Shown: piece by piece, positions 35,047 through 47,800 of the stretch
Position numbering within the stretch: position 1 is the stretch's first letter
Layout: each line of letters begins with the position of its first letter
Assembly: GCF_015704865.1 (NCBI RefSeq)
Contig: NZ_JADQTO010000018.1
Location: 144,385 to 208,384 of the forward strand
DNA length: 64,000 nucleotides
Reading direction: 5' to 3'
From: Actinoplanes aureus
Lineage (GTDB): Bacteria; Actinomycetota; Actinomycetes; Mycobacteriales; Micromonosporaceae
The notes under the pieces: generated by a model
Told to the model about the DNA's origin: nothing
What the model saw: the letters and a program-made list of their open reading frames with translations, nothing else
The model's database searches: none
Made by a program: the position numbers and the translations under genes

Positions 35047-35883
35047 ATGCGCAACGACAGCTCGTACGACGTACGGCGGATCGCCCGGAGCGTTCCGGCC
35101 GAGATCAAGCGTCTGGGCGCACAGGTCGAGCTCTTCGCCGACGCCGAGATGCGGGCGTACCGGCGTTTCGGCCTGCGCGCCGGGATGGCCGTCGCCGACC
35201 TCGGATGCGGTCCCGGCTTTCTTCTCCAGGCCCTGCGTACGGCCGAGCCGGACCTCGTACTGACCGGGATGGACATCGAGCCGCTGCTGCTCGAACAGGC
35301 CCGCGAACTGCTCGACGACGGTGGCCCGGCGATCACCCTGCTGGAGGGGTCGATCGAGAAGACCGGCCTGCCCGACGAGTCGTTCGACTTCGTCGTCTCC
35401 CGGCTGGTACTCGAGCACCTGGCCGATCCGATGATCGCCCTGCACGAGGTCCACCGGGTGCTGCGTCCCGGCGGGATCGTCGTCTTCGTCGACAACGACT
35501 TCGCGATGCACGTGATGACCCATCCCCACATTCCGGAACTGGACGACCTCTACCAGGCCTACTGCCGGTCCCGCCGGGACGAGGGGGGCAATCCCACCAT
35601 CGGCCGGGAACTCCCCGCGCTGCTGCGCGCCGCCGGGTTCGGCGACATCCACTTCGACGTGCTCAGCGCGCACAGCCAGGTGACCGGCATCGACGCCTTC
35701 CTGCGCTCGGAGGGCTCGGGCATCCCGCTGCAACTGGTCCGCGACGGCTACCTGGACAGCCGTACCCTCGCGCGTCTGTCGGTGGGCTGGCGCGCCATGC
35801 GCCGCCGCGACGACCACGCGATCATCCGTCAGCTCTATGCCGCGGCGGGCCGCAAGGCGCACCCCGCCGGCGACCGACACTGA
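35047..35883 (+). CDS. SAM-dependent methyltransferase (class I)
   Basis: 278 residues. Motif I is VADLGCGPGFLL (about 58-69), followed by an acidic SAM-ribose contact in GMDIEPLL and the post-motif segments VVSRLVLEHLADP and VLRPGGIVVFVDND. It is a free-standing UbiE/Methyltransf_11-like enzyme, distinct from the two methyltransferase domains embedded in the PKSs. Nine bases separate its stop from the first PKS start, so it is part of the same operon. A late O- or C-methylation of the polyketide is the probable role; the acceptor atom cannot be deduced. Confidence 0.88.
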   Translation: MRNDSSYDVRRIARSVPAEIKRLGAQVELFADAEMRAYRRFGLRAGMAVADLGCGPGFLLQALRTAEPDLVLTGMDIEPLLLEQARELLDDGGPAITLLEGSIEKTGLPDESFDFVVSRLVLEHLADPMIALHEVHRVLRPGGIVVFVDNDFAMHVMTHPHIPELDDLYQAYCRSRRDEGGNPTIGRELPALLRAAGFGDIHFDVLSAHSQVTGIDAFLRSEGSGIPLQLVRDGYLDSRTLARLSVGWRAMRRRDDHAIIRQLYAAAGRKAHPAGDRH

Positions 35884-35892
35884 GGAGCGAGT

Positions 35893-38800
35893 ATGCCGGA
35901 CCGGCAGACGCCGTTGGACGTCGTCCTGGCTGAGCTGAGCCGCCTGGTCGACCGGCCGGTGGAGTGGCTGGATCCACACGGCAGCCTGGTCGATCAGGGA
36001 CTGGACTCCTCGGCCGCGGTCGAGCTGGTGGAGGCGGTCAACGACCGGCTGGGCCTGGAGCTGGGCATCGAGGTGGTGTTCGACGTCGACACCCCGGCCG
36101 AGTTGGCCGCCCAGGCAGGCCACGTGGTTACCGCCGTGGAGCCGGAACCCTCGGATCCCGTCGTGGTGCGAACGGCGGAGGACGACGCGATCGCCGTCGT
36201 CGGCCTCTCGGCGCGCTTCGCCGACCTGCGTACGCCGGACCACCTGTGGCAGGCGCTGCGCGCGGGGACGAGCCGGATCCGCGAGATCGACCGTCCCGGT
36301 TGGGGCGCGGACTTCTACCATCCCGATCCGGCCGCGGAGGGCCGCTCGATCAGCAGATGGGGCGGGCATCTCGACCGGATCGACAGCTTCGACGCAGGGT
36401 TCTTCCGCATCTCGCCGCGGGAAGCGCGCCGGATGGACCCGCAACAGCGGATCTTCCTGGAGGAGGCGTACCACGTCTTCGAGGACGCCGGATACGCGCC
36501 GCGGCAGCTGGCCGGACGCCGGGTCGGGGTATTCGTGGGCGCCCGCGCCTCCGACTACCAGGAGCAGGTGGCGGCCGCCGAGGACGTCGGCTCCCAGCTC
36601 TTCCTCGGCACCGACATGTCGATCCTCGCCGGGCGGATCTCCCACCTGCTCGGCCTGACCGGACCGAACCTCGCGGTCGACACCGCCTGCTCCTCCTCGC
36701 TCGTGGCGCTGCACCTGGCGTGCGCCAGCATCCAGCGCGGCGAGTCCGAGATGGCACTGGCCGGCGGCGTGTTCCTGGCACCGACGCCGCGGTTCCTCGT
36801 CCTCGCGTCCAAGACCGACATGCTCTCCCCGACCGGGCGGGTGCGCAGCTTCAACGCCGCCGCCGACGGCATGGTGGTCGGCGAGGGAGCGGGGGCGGTG
36901 CTGCTCAAGCCGCTCAGCGCCGCGCTGCGCGACGGCGACCATGTGTACGGCGTGATCCGGGGTACCGCGGTCGGCCACAACGGCCGCACCCACGGCATCA
37001 CCACACCGGCCACCCGGGAGGTAACCGACCTGGTAGGGCGTCTCTACCGGGACTGCGGGGTGCCGGTGGACTCGGTGCAGTACCTCGAAACGCAGGGCGC
37101 CGGCATCCGCCTCGGTGACTCGGTGGAGCTGCGGGCGCTCGCCAACGCGTTCGATCCGGTCGGTGACCTGGTGATCGGTACGCACAAGGGCAACCTCGGC
37201 CATGCCATCACCGCGGCCGGTGTGGCGGCGGTGGTGAAGGTGCTGCTGGCCCTGCGGCACCGCGAGATCCCGCCGACGGTCACCGGCGGCGGGGACGGTG
37301 ACACCGAGATCGCCGGGACGCCGTTCCGGCTGACCACGCGGCCCCGGCCGTGGCAGGTGCCGTCCGGCGTCCCCCGGCGGGCGGGCGTCAATTCGTTCGG
37401 CTTCAGCGGCACCAACGCCCATGTGGTCATCGAGGAGGCACCGGAACCGGCATCGCGCGCCGGCTCGTCCGAGGACCCGGCCGTCGTCCTGCTGCCGATC
37501 TCGGCTCGGCGACCGGCCGAGCTCACCCGCCGGCTGGCGGATCTGCTGGAGTGGGCGCACCGGGACGGCGACCGGTACCCGCTGGCGGATGTCGCCTACA
37601 CCCTGCAGACGGGACGTGACCACCTCGAGTGCCGGGTCGCGGTGCTGGCCCAGAGCCTCGCCGAGCTGCGCTCCGCGTTGCAGGCGGCCCTCGACGGGCG
37701 GGATCATGCCGGCTGTGTCACCGCGACCGGTGCCGCCGGCGATCCGGCCGGTCCCGCCGGGGAGCTGCGGGCGGTGGCCGAGGAGTACGTGCGGGGAGCC
37801 GAAGTCACCTGGCCGGGTGAGGGCACGCGCCGCCGGGTGCCGCTGCCCACCTACCCGTTCGCCGAGGAGAGCCACTGGATCAGCCGGCCGGAGACCGGGG
37901 CCGCGGAACCGGAGCGCGCCGAGGTGCGGCCGGCGGCCCCACCGGACGCGCCGTCCCGGTTGCTCACACCGGCCGAGGCGCCGCGGCTCGGCACGGCGGA
38001 ACGGGAACTGCACGAGCGTACGCACGACGAACTTCGCCGGTGGGCCCACGACAACATCGCCCGGATCCTCATCGACCACGGGGCACTGGAGGCGGGCGGT
38101 GCCGCCGTCACGGCCGACGCGGCGATGAACCGGCTCGGTGTCGCCGCCCGGCACCGCCGTCAGTGGGACGCGCTGCTCGACATGCTGAGCCGGTCCGCGA
38201 CGATCGAACTGACCGGCGATGCGGTGGCGCTGGTCCGGCCCGTACCCTCGGCTGCCGAGCTCGCCGCCGAGCGTGCCCGGCTGGAGGCCGCCTACCGTGA
38301 GGCGGAGTCCTTCACCGGTCTGCTCGGTGTCTGTTTCGACAGCTACGCCCGGGTGCTGCGGGACGAGATCCCGGCGACCGACGTGCTCTTTCCCGCCTCG
38401 TCGTTCGCTCGCATCCAGCCGCTGTACCAGGGGCACACCATGGCCGACCTGTGCAACGACACGGTCGCCTGGGCGGTCGGCCGCTACCTCGAGCACCGGG
38501 TGCCCCGGCTCGCCGCAGGTGAACGGGTCGAGCTGGTCGAGGTGGGTGCGGGCACCGGTGGCACCAGCCGGCGGGTCTTCGCGGCGGTGGGCCGGCACGC
38601 CGGGCGCCTGCGCTACCACTACACCGACGTGTCGCTGGCCATGGCGAAGTTCGGGGCGCACGAGTTCGGGGCGGCCAACCCCTTCGCCGAGTTCGGCACG
38701 CTGGACGTCGACCGGGACGTCGCCGCCCAGGGGTATCCGGTGGGCGGGTTCGACATGGTGCTGGCTACCAACGTCCTGCACGCCACCGCGGACGTACGGC

Positions 38801-41800
38801 GTACCGTCGCGAACCTGCGCCGGCTGCTCCGGCCCGGCGGCTGGCTGGTACTCAACGAACTGACCTCGGCGGCCGACGTGATCGCCATGATCGTCGGCCA
38901 GCTCGACGGCTGGTGGCGCTACGAGGACGCGGAGCTGCGGCTGCCGTACTCGCCGGTGATCTCCCCGGACGGCTGGGAGGCCGTGCTGCGGGAGTCCGGC
39001 CTGACCGATGTGGTGGTTCTGGGCCCGCCGCCCCGGCCGGACCGCGGGATCGGCCAGAACGTTCTCGTGGCGCGGAACCAGGGCACGCGGGAACCGCAGC
39101 CGTCACCCGCCGTGGACGTCCCGGAGCGAGCCGTGCCGGCAGCGCCCGCGGTGCCGGTCGCTCGCGGCGACCTGGAGACCGGCGTACGCGAGCAGATCCG
39201 TGCCTGCCTCGCCCAGGCCGTCGAGACCGACGCCCGCCTGCTGGCCGACGACCAGCCGTTCGCCGACTACGGCGTGGACTCGCTCATCGGCGCCGAATTC
39301 GTCGAACGGATCAACACCGTGCTCGGCACCCGCCTGCGCACGCCGGATCTCTTCGCGCACATCACCATCGGTGAGCTGGCCGCCCATGTGGCCCAGGCGT
39401 ATCCGGCGGAGGCCGCCGAGCACGGCGCCGACCGGCCGGAGCCGGTCCCACCCACCGACCGGGACGTCGCCATCATCGGGTTGTCCTGCACGTTCCCGGG
39501 CAGCGCCGACGCCGAGGAGTACTGGGACAACCTCGTCCACGGCCGGGTGATGTTCCGGGACGTGCCGGCCGGCCGGTGGGACGCCGACCGGTTCTACCAC
39601 CCGGACCGGGCCCGGACCGACACCACCTACTGCCGGCAGGGCGGCTTCCTCGACGACATCGAGCGGTTCGACGCGCTCTTCTTCACCATCTCCGGCCGGG
39701 ACGCCGAGGTCTCCGACCCGCAGCACCGGCTGTTCCTCCAGGAGGCCTGGAACGCGCTGGAGGACGCGGGCTACGCCGGTTCGGTCGGCGGCCGCCGGTG
39801 CGGTGTGTTCGTGGGCAGCATCGGCGGCGACTTCGACGCCCTTCAGGAGGACCACGACGTCGCGCACGGTCCGACGACGATGCTGAACAATCAGACCTCG
39901 ACGCTCGCCGGGCGGATCTCGTACTTCCTCGACCTGGCCGGGCCGAACCTGGCCGTCGACACGGCCTGCTCGTCCTCCCTCGTCGCCCTCCATCTGGCCT
40001 GCCAGAGCCTGCTGTCCGGGGAGAGCGAACTGGCCCTGGCCGGTGGGGTGTTCATCGCCACGACGCCGCGTTTCTTCGTGCACATGTCGCAGCTCGGGGT
40101 GCTGTCGCCGAGTCACGCCTGCCGTCCCTTCGACGCCGGAGCCGACGGCTTCGTCCCCGGTGAGGGTGTCGCCGCCCTGGTGCTCAAGCCACTCGCGGCG
40201 GCCCGGCGCGACGGGGACCACGTCTACGGCGTCATCAAGGGCACCGCCATCAACCACGACGGCCGTACCAACGGCTTCACCGCACCCAGCACCCGTTCGC
40301 AGGCGGACCTGGTCACCGAGCTGTACGACCGCAGCGGTGTCGACCCGGACACGGTCGGCTACGTCGAGGCGCACGGCACCGGCACCCAGCTGGGCGATCC
40401 CATCGAGGTGACCGCCCTGACCACCGCCTTCCGCCGGTACACGCAGCGCCGCCAGTTCGCCGCCATCGGCTCGGTCAAGGCCAACATCGGGCACACCGTG
40501 GGCGCCTCCGGACTCGCCGGCGTCATCAAGGTGCTCCAGGCGATGCGACACGGCACCATTCCCCCGCAGGTGGCGTACCGGGAAGCCAACGAGCACATCG
40601 ACTTCGCGTCGAGCCCGTTCTACGTGCCCACCGGCCCGGTTCCGTGGCCGGGCGGGCCGGAGCGGCCGCGGCGGGCCACGGTCAGCTCGTTCGGCTTCAG
40701 CGGGACCAACGCGATGGTGGTGCTGGAGGAGGCGCCGCCGGTGGCCGAAGCCGCCGCGGGTGATAGCGCGCCGGCCGAGTTGCTCGTCCCGCTCTCCGCC
40801 CGCGATGGTGCGGCGCTGCGCCGCTATGCGAGTGCGATCGCCGATCGGGTGGACCCGGCCACGGCGGGGCCGCTCGCGCCCCGGCTCGCGGACGTCGCTC
40901 TCACTCTGCGTACCCGGCGGAGCGTCTTCGCGGAACGGCTGGTGGTTAGCGCTGACACCCTGGCCACCCTCGCCGACCGCCTGCGCCGCTTCGCCTCCGG
41001 CGAGACCGGCGTGCCCGGCGTCGTCCACGGCATCGCGGGTCAACCGGCTCCTTCCTCGCCCGGCGACGAGACCGCTCGGGACTGGTGCGGTGGCGGTGAC
41101 GTCGACTGGGCGGCGATGCCCGCCGGTTCCGGCCGGCCGGTTCCGCTGCCCACCTACCCGTTCCACGGTGAGCGATACTGGCCCGCTCCGGTCGGCGGCG
41201 AACCCGGAGCGGGCATCCACTTCCTGGAGTCCTTCTGGCAAGCCGCGCCGCCACCGGCCGCACCGGCCGGGCCGGGACGGGTCCTGCTGCTCGGCGGCGA
41301 GCGGGAGCGTGCCGCGGCGGCGGGGCTGATCGGCCCGGCAGCCGTGAACGGGGACGTCACCGTTCTGGAGCGGGGCGGGGACCGGTTCGACGGCGTGCTG
41401 TTCCTGCCGCCATCGGCGAGTGGCGGCGGACCGGCCGAGGTGACCCGGGACATGGCCGCCATCGTGGTGCCCGTACTGCGGGCGGTGCGCGCTGCGGCCG
41501 GGTTGGCGTACCCCATCCGCTTTCTGGTGGCCGTCGGGCGGCGGCCCGGAACCGAACTGGAACCCTGTGCCGGCGCCCTCGGCCCGCTGGGCCGCTCGCT
41601 GCGGCTGGCCGCGCCGCATGTGGCGCTGACCGTCCTGGAGGTCGCGGACACCGACGACCCCGCCGCTGTCGCCCGCGCCGCGCTGGCCGAGTGGTCGAGC
41701 CGGGGCTTGCCGGAGGTCCGCCGGTCCGGCGCCGAGCGACTGATACCGGCGCTGCGTGCCGTCCCGGGCCCGGATGACGGTGAGGCGATCGTGATCCGGC

Positions 41801-44800
41801 CCGGAGCCGCCTGCGTGGTGACCGGCGGTGCCGGGGGCCTGGGCGGCCTGGTGGCCCGCCATCTGGCTCGCCGGTATGGCGCGCGACTGTTGCTGTTGGG
41901 GCGCTCGCCGGTGGACGCGCGCATCGAGCGCGAGCTGTCCGAACTCACCAAGCTGGGCGCGGTGGAGCCCAGATACGTCCCGGTCGACGTGGCCGATTCC
42001 GCGCAGCTGTCCGCCGCGCTTGCCGATTTCCGGGTACGGGTCGGCGCCGTCTCCTTGGTGGTGCACGCGGCCGGTGTTCTGGATCAGCGGATCCTGCCGG
42101 AGCGGGATGGGGCGACGGTCGAGGTCACTCTGCGACCGAAGATGATCGGCACTGCGGCGCTGGACGCCGCCACGGCGTCGGATCGGCTGGATGCCTTCGT
42201 GCTCTTCTCGTCGGCCGCGTCCGTGGTGGGTGACTTCGGTGAGTGCGACTACTCCGTCGCCAACCGGTTCCTCGACGGTTTCGGTGCCTGGCGGGAGCGG
42301 ATGCGCCGGCAGGGGCTGCGCCACGGTCCCAGCGTCGTGTTGCAGTACGGGCCGTGGGCGGAGGGCGGCATGCGGCTCAGCGAGGGCAGCCGGCGGCTGT
42401 ATGGGGGCGACGGGGAGCTCGCGCCGATTGATACGGCACAGGGCCTGGCGGCGTTCGACCAGATGCTGTCGGCCGGTGGGGGCCGCCGGATGGTCGTCGC
42501 TGGCACCGCGGCCGGTGTTGGCCGGTTGATCCGTCAGCTCGATCCGCCTGAGGCTTCGGTCTCCACGCCCGCCGATCCCGTAGCCTTGTCGCCCGCCTCG
42601 CCGTCGCCTGCCTCGCCGTCCGGGGAGGCGCCGGCTCAGCTGCGCGACTGGGCGCTGGCGGAGGTCCGTGCGCTTGCCGCCGCGCTGCTGCGGCTGGAGA
42701 ACACCCCGGCGGTCGCTGAGGGTGGCGGGCTGCCGCCGGATGAAGGGCTGGGTGAGTTCGGCTTCGACTCGCTGAGCCTCAAGGACTTCGCGGATCGGCT
42801 GAGCAACCGCTTCCAGGTGGCCGTTTCGCCGACCGTGTTCTTCAGCCGCAGCACACTGCGGGCGGTGGCCGAACACCTGGTGGAGTCGGAGCCGACTGCC
42901 GTGCACGCTCGGTTCGCCGCCGTGCGGCCGGGCGAGCCGGAGCTCGCATCCTCTCCGGCGCTGGCAGCGCCGGCAGCGCCGGCCGGCCCTTCGGCGCCGG
43001 CGGTCGGGGAGTCGGTTCCCATCGCCGTGGTGGGCATGGCCGGGCGGCTGCCTGGCTCGGCGGACCTGAATCAGTTCTGGGCGCACGTCCGGGCCGGCCG
43101 CGACCTGGTCGGTGAGGTGCCGCCGGAGCGCTGGGACTGGCGGGAGGTGTACTCGCCGGACCGGTTCGCCGACGGCCGTACCAGATCTCGGTGGGGTGGC
43201 TTCCTGCCCGGCGTGGACCGTTTCGACGCCCGGTTCTTCTCGGTGTCCGGCCGCGAGGCCGAGCTGATGGACCCGCAGCAGCGGTTGCTGCTGCAAGCCA
43301 CCTGGTCCGCGGTGGAGGATGCCGGCTGGCGGCCGTCCGCGCTGTCCGGCACACGGACCGGTGTCTATGTGGGCGCCCAGTTCAGCGACTACCAGGAGCT
43401 GCTGCGCGGGCACGGGGTGACCGAGCCCCAGGTGGGCACCGGTACCGAGCTGACCATGCTGGCCAACCGGGTCTCGTACCTGCTCGGCCTGCGCGGCCCG
43501 AGCGAGGTGGTGAACACCGCCTGCTCGTCGTCGCTGGTCGCGGTGCACCGGGCGATCACCGCCATCCGCCACGGCGACTGCGACGCCGCCGTAGTGGGCG
43601 GCTGCAACCTGATGCTCACGCCGACCTACCACGTCGTGACCAGCCAGATGGGCGTGAACTCGCCGACCGGCCGCTGCCGCACCTTCGACCGGTCGGCCGA
43701 CGGGTACGTGCGCGGCGAGGGTGTGCTGGCCATGGTCCTCAAGCCGTTGCCCGCCGCGTTGCGCGACGGCGACCATGTGTACGCCGTGCTGCGCGGCTCC
43801 GCCGTCAACCACGGTGGCCGGGCGAGTTCGCCGACGTCGCCGAACGCGGACGCCCAGGCGGATCTGGTGGCCACCGCGTGGATCCGCGCTGACGTGCCGC
43901 CCGAGTCGATCTCCTATCTGGAGACCCACGGCACGGGGACCGAGCTGGGCGATCCGGTGGAGGTCGACGGCCTGCGCCAGGCGATCAAGCTCTGGTCGCA
44001 GCGCACCGGCCGGCCGGTGCCGCCCGGGGCCTGGTGCGGGCTCGGCACGGTGAAGACCCGGATCGGGCACCTGGAAGCCGCTTCCGGGCTGGCCGGTCTG
44101 GCGCACGTCATCCTCGCGATGCGGCACCGTACCCTGCCGGGCCTGCTCCATCTCACCGACCCGAATCCCCTTCTGAAGCTCGACGACGGGCCGTTCTATC
44201 TGGTGGACAGCGCCCGGGAATGGGCGTCGCCACCCGGCGTGCCGCGCCGCGCCGGGGTCTCCTCCTTCGGCTTCGGCGGCAGCAACGCACACGTCGTCGT
44301 GGAGGAGCATCCGCCCGCCGACGCCGGCCGGACGGCGGCGCCTCGGCTGCCCCATGCCGTCGTCCTCTCGGCTCGGACCGAGGAACGGCTGCGCTGTGCG
44401 GCCGGGCGGCTCGCCGGCTTTCTGCGCACGTCGCCCGGCATGCCGATCGCCGAGGTGCGTACCACGGTCGCCGAGGTACTCGCCGTCGACGTGGCGGACG
44501 TCGACGTGCACGCGCCGCTGGCGGAACTCGGCGCGGACCCGGTGACCACGGCCGAGATCGGCCGGCGGCTGGGCCTGGCGGGTGCCGCACCCGGCCCGTA
44601 CGCCTCCGTGGCGGAGCTGGCGACGACGGTCTCCGGCGAGGCGGTCGATCTGGCGGACCTGGCGTACACCCTGCAGACCGGCCGGGATCCCATGGCGGAA
44701 CGCCTCGCCGTGGTGACCGGCGATGTGGACGCGCTGGCCGGGCTGCTCGCCGACTTCGCGGCCGGAGGCGACCCGCCGGCGCTGCTCCGTGGCCGGGTGC

Positions 44801-47800
44801 CGGCGCGGGACGGGGCGGGCGAGGCCGCTGACGTGCCGCGGTCCCCGCAGGACGCGGCTCGCGCCTGGATCGACGGCCGAGAACCGGACTGGACGGCGCT
44901 GCACCGCGCGGCCGGCCACTCTCCGCGCCGGATCTCGCTGCCCGGCTACCCGTTCGCCGAGGACCGGTACTGGCTGCCCGACGTGGAAGAACCGATCCCG
45001 GGCACCGGACGGCCGCACCCCCTCATCGACGAGGAGTGCTCGACCCCGGAGGAACCGCGGTACCGTGCCCGGCTGCACCGCGACGCCCTCGTCCTCGCCG
45101 ATCACGTGATCGCCGGACGGGCCACGCTGCCCGGTGCCGCCTATGCCGAGCTCGCCCGTGCCGCCGCCGAGCTCAGCGACGCGGGTGGGCGGCGGGTCAC
45201 CGCACTGCGTGACCTGCTGTGGGCGCGTCCCGTCGTGGTCGCCGGCGAACCGGTCACCCTGGACGTCGTGCTCGGACCGGGCCGGCGGCCGGGGACGGTG
45301 ACGGCCGAGTTCCGTACCGGCGAGGCCGACGGCCCGGTGGTGCACGCCAGAGTGACCGCCGTCTTCGACGCCGAGCCACCGGAGACGGACCGGGTGGACG
45401 TCGCGGCGATCACCGGCCGGGCGGCCGGCAGCCTCGATGGCGCGGATCTCTACCGGCGCTTCGGGGCCGACGGTGCGGAGTACGGGCCGGGGTTCCAGGT
45501 GGTCGAACGGCTGTGGCACGGCGGCGGCGAGGCCCTCGCCCGGCTGCGGCTTCCCGCCGGAGCGGAGTCCGGGATGGTGCTGCATCCGGTGCTGCTGGAC
45601 GGTGCGTTCCAGGCGGTGTCCGGGCTGCTGGACGGTACCGGCGGGGACGGCGGGCCGCTCGTGCCCTTCGCCCTTGAGGAGTTGCGGATCCTGGATCGCC
45701 TGGCGCATACCGGTTACGCGTATGCGACCCGGTCGGCGACCGGCGGTGCTGGTGATCGTTTCGACATCCGGCTGACCGACGATCAGGGTCGGGTGACCGC
45801 CGTCGTCCGTGGCTTGTCGGCCCGGGCGATGACCCGTCCGGCCGGTTCGGTGGGCTCGGCTGGCCCGGTGGCTTCGGCCGGTCCGGCCGCCCCGGCTGGT
45901 CTGGCCCCGGCAACCCGCTTCTTCGTTCCCGCGTGGCAGCCCGCGGAGCCGATCCAGGTCGGTCCGGCTCCGCGGCGCGTGCTGGTGCTGGGTGACGGCG
46001 CCGGGGCGGAGATGACCGTGGTGCGCTTCGGGCCGGGCTTCACCGAGGTGGAGCCCGGGCGGCAGTACGTCGTCGATCCGGCCTCCGCCGACGACCTGGA
46101 CCGGTTGCTCGACCGGCTCGTCTCGCTGGGCGTCACCCCGGACGGAGTGCTGCACCGGTGGCAGGACTCCGGCGCCGAGCCGATGCTGATCGTGAACCTC
46201 TGCCGGGCGTTCCGCCGGCGCCGGCTGAACGCCCGGATCGTGAACGTCGTCCCGGCCGACCGCCCGGCGGCCGTGGCGCTGGCCGCCATGGCCCGGGTGG
46301 TGCGACAGGAGCATCGCGATCTCGATGTCGTCGTGGTGCAGACGACCCGTCCGCTCTCCCTGGCCGAATCCCTCCAGGAGCTCTCCGTCGTGCACGACGA
46401 ACCGGAGGTCCGGCGCGGCGACGGGGAGCAGCGGGACGTGCCGCGGTGGCGTGAGGTCGGCGGCATGCCCGCCGGCCCGTCCATCTGGATCAGCCCCGGG
46501 GCGGTATGCCTGGTGACCGGTGGCCTGGGCGGGCTGGGCCGGATGGTGGTGGAGCACCTGGTGTCAGCCGGCGGCCGGGTGGTGACGATCGGTCGCACCG
46601 AGCCGGACCAGGCCACCCAAAGCTGGCTGACAGGTCTGGGCTCGTCGGTGGCGTTCGTGCGGGCTGATGTGTCGGTGCGCTCCGATGTGTTCGCCGCGGT
46701 GGCGGCGGTGCGGGAGCGTTTCGGTCGGCTGGATGTCGTGGTGCATGCGGCGGGTGTGCTGCGTGACGGTTTGGTGGCGGGGAAGACCGCCGAAGACGTG
46801 GCGGCCGTGTGTGGTCCGAAGGTGGCGGGGGCGCGGTGGCTGGATGAGGCGACGGCGGATCTGGACCTGGATGGGTTTGTGTTGTTCTCGTCGTTGGCGG
46901 GTGCGCTGGGCAATGTGGGTCAGGCCGATTACGCGTACGCGAATCGGTTTTTGGATGAGTTCGCGGTGTGGCGGTCTGGTCGGCGTCGTGGTGTGACGGT
47001 GTCGGTGGAGTGGCCGTTGTGGGACGGCGGCGGCATGACCGTCGACGCCGACACCCGGCAGCGGCTCCGGCGTGCCACCGGAATGGTCCCGCTGCCGCAT
47101 GATGCCGGGCTCGCCGCCCTGGCGCACGCGTGCCGGCTGGGCGAGCCACGGATCGCGGTGTGGCACGGCGAGCAGCGGAACGACCCGCCTCTACCGATCG
47201 CGTCCTCCCCGGCGAGCCCGGCGCTGCCGCCCTCGACCCCGGATCTCGAGCGGGCAATCGCCGAGGTCTGTGCCGAGGTGTTGAAGGTGGACGTGGCGGA
47301 GCTCGATCCGGACGAGGAGCTGTCCGCCTACGGCTTGGACTCGATCCTGATGATGACATTGCTGAATCGCCTGGAAGCGCGATTCGACACGGTGGTGGAG
47401 CCCAGCGTGGTCAGCGAGTATCCGACGATTGCCGGGCTGGCGGGCCGGCTCGCCGCCCCGGCCCCGCTCGGTGAGTCGTCGCCGGCCACCGTTTCGCAAT
47501 CGGCGGATGCGGTGGCGGTGGTGGGCATGGCGGGGCGTTTCCCGGGTTCGCCGTCGGTGGCGGTGTTGTGGGAGAACCTGCTGGCTGGCCGGTCTCTGGT
47601 GTCGGAGGTGCCGGCGGATCGGTGGGATGTGGACGCGGTCTTTGACCCGTCGCGGAGCCGGCCGAATTCGTCGTATTCGAAGTGGGCGGGGTTCGTCGAC
47701 GGGGTGTTCGACTTCGATCCGCGCTATTTCGGGATCGCGGATGCGGATGCGCTGGTGATGGATCCGCATCAGCGGTTGGTGCTGGAGCTGGCGGCCGAGC

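Noticed and set aside
39103..46557. Very long minus-strand open frame (about 2480 codons) opposite PKS 1, and similar ones opposite PKS 2 and 3
   Set aside because: High GC suppresses stop codons on the opposite strand; the translations are Arg/Gly/His/Gln-rich without any domain, while the plus strand has unbroken PKS domains.
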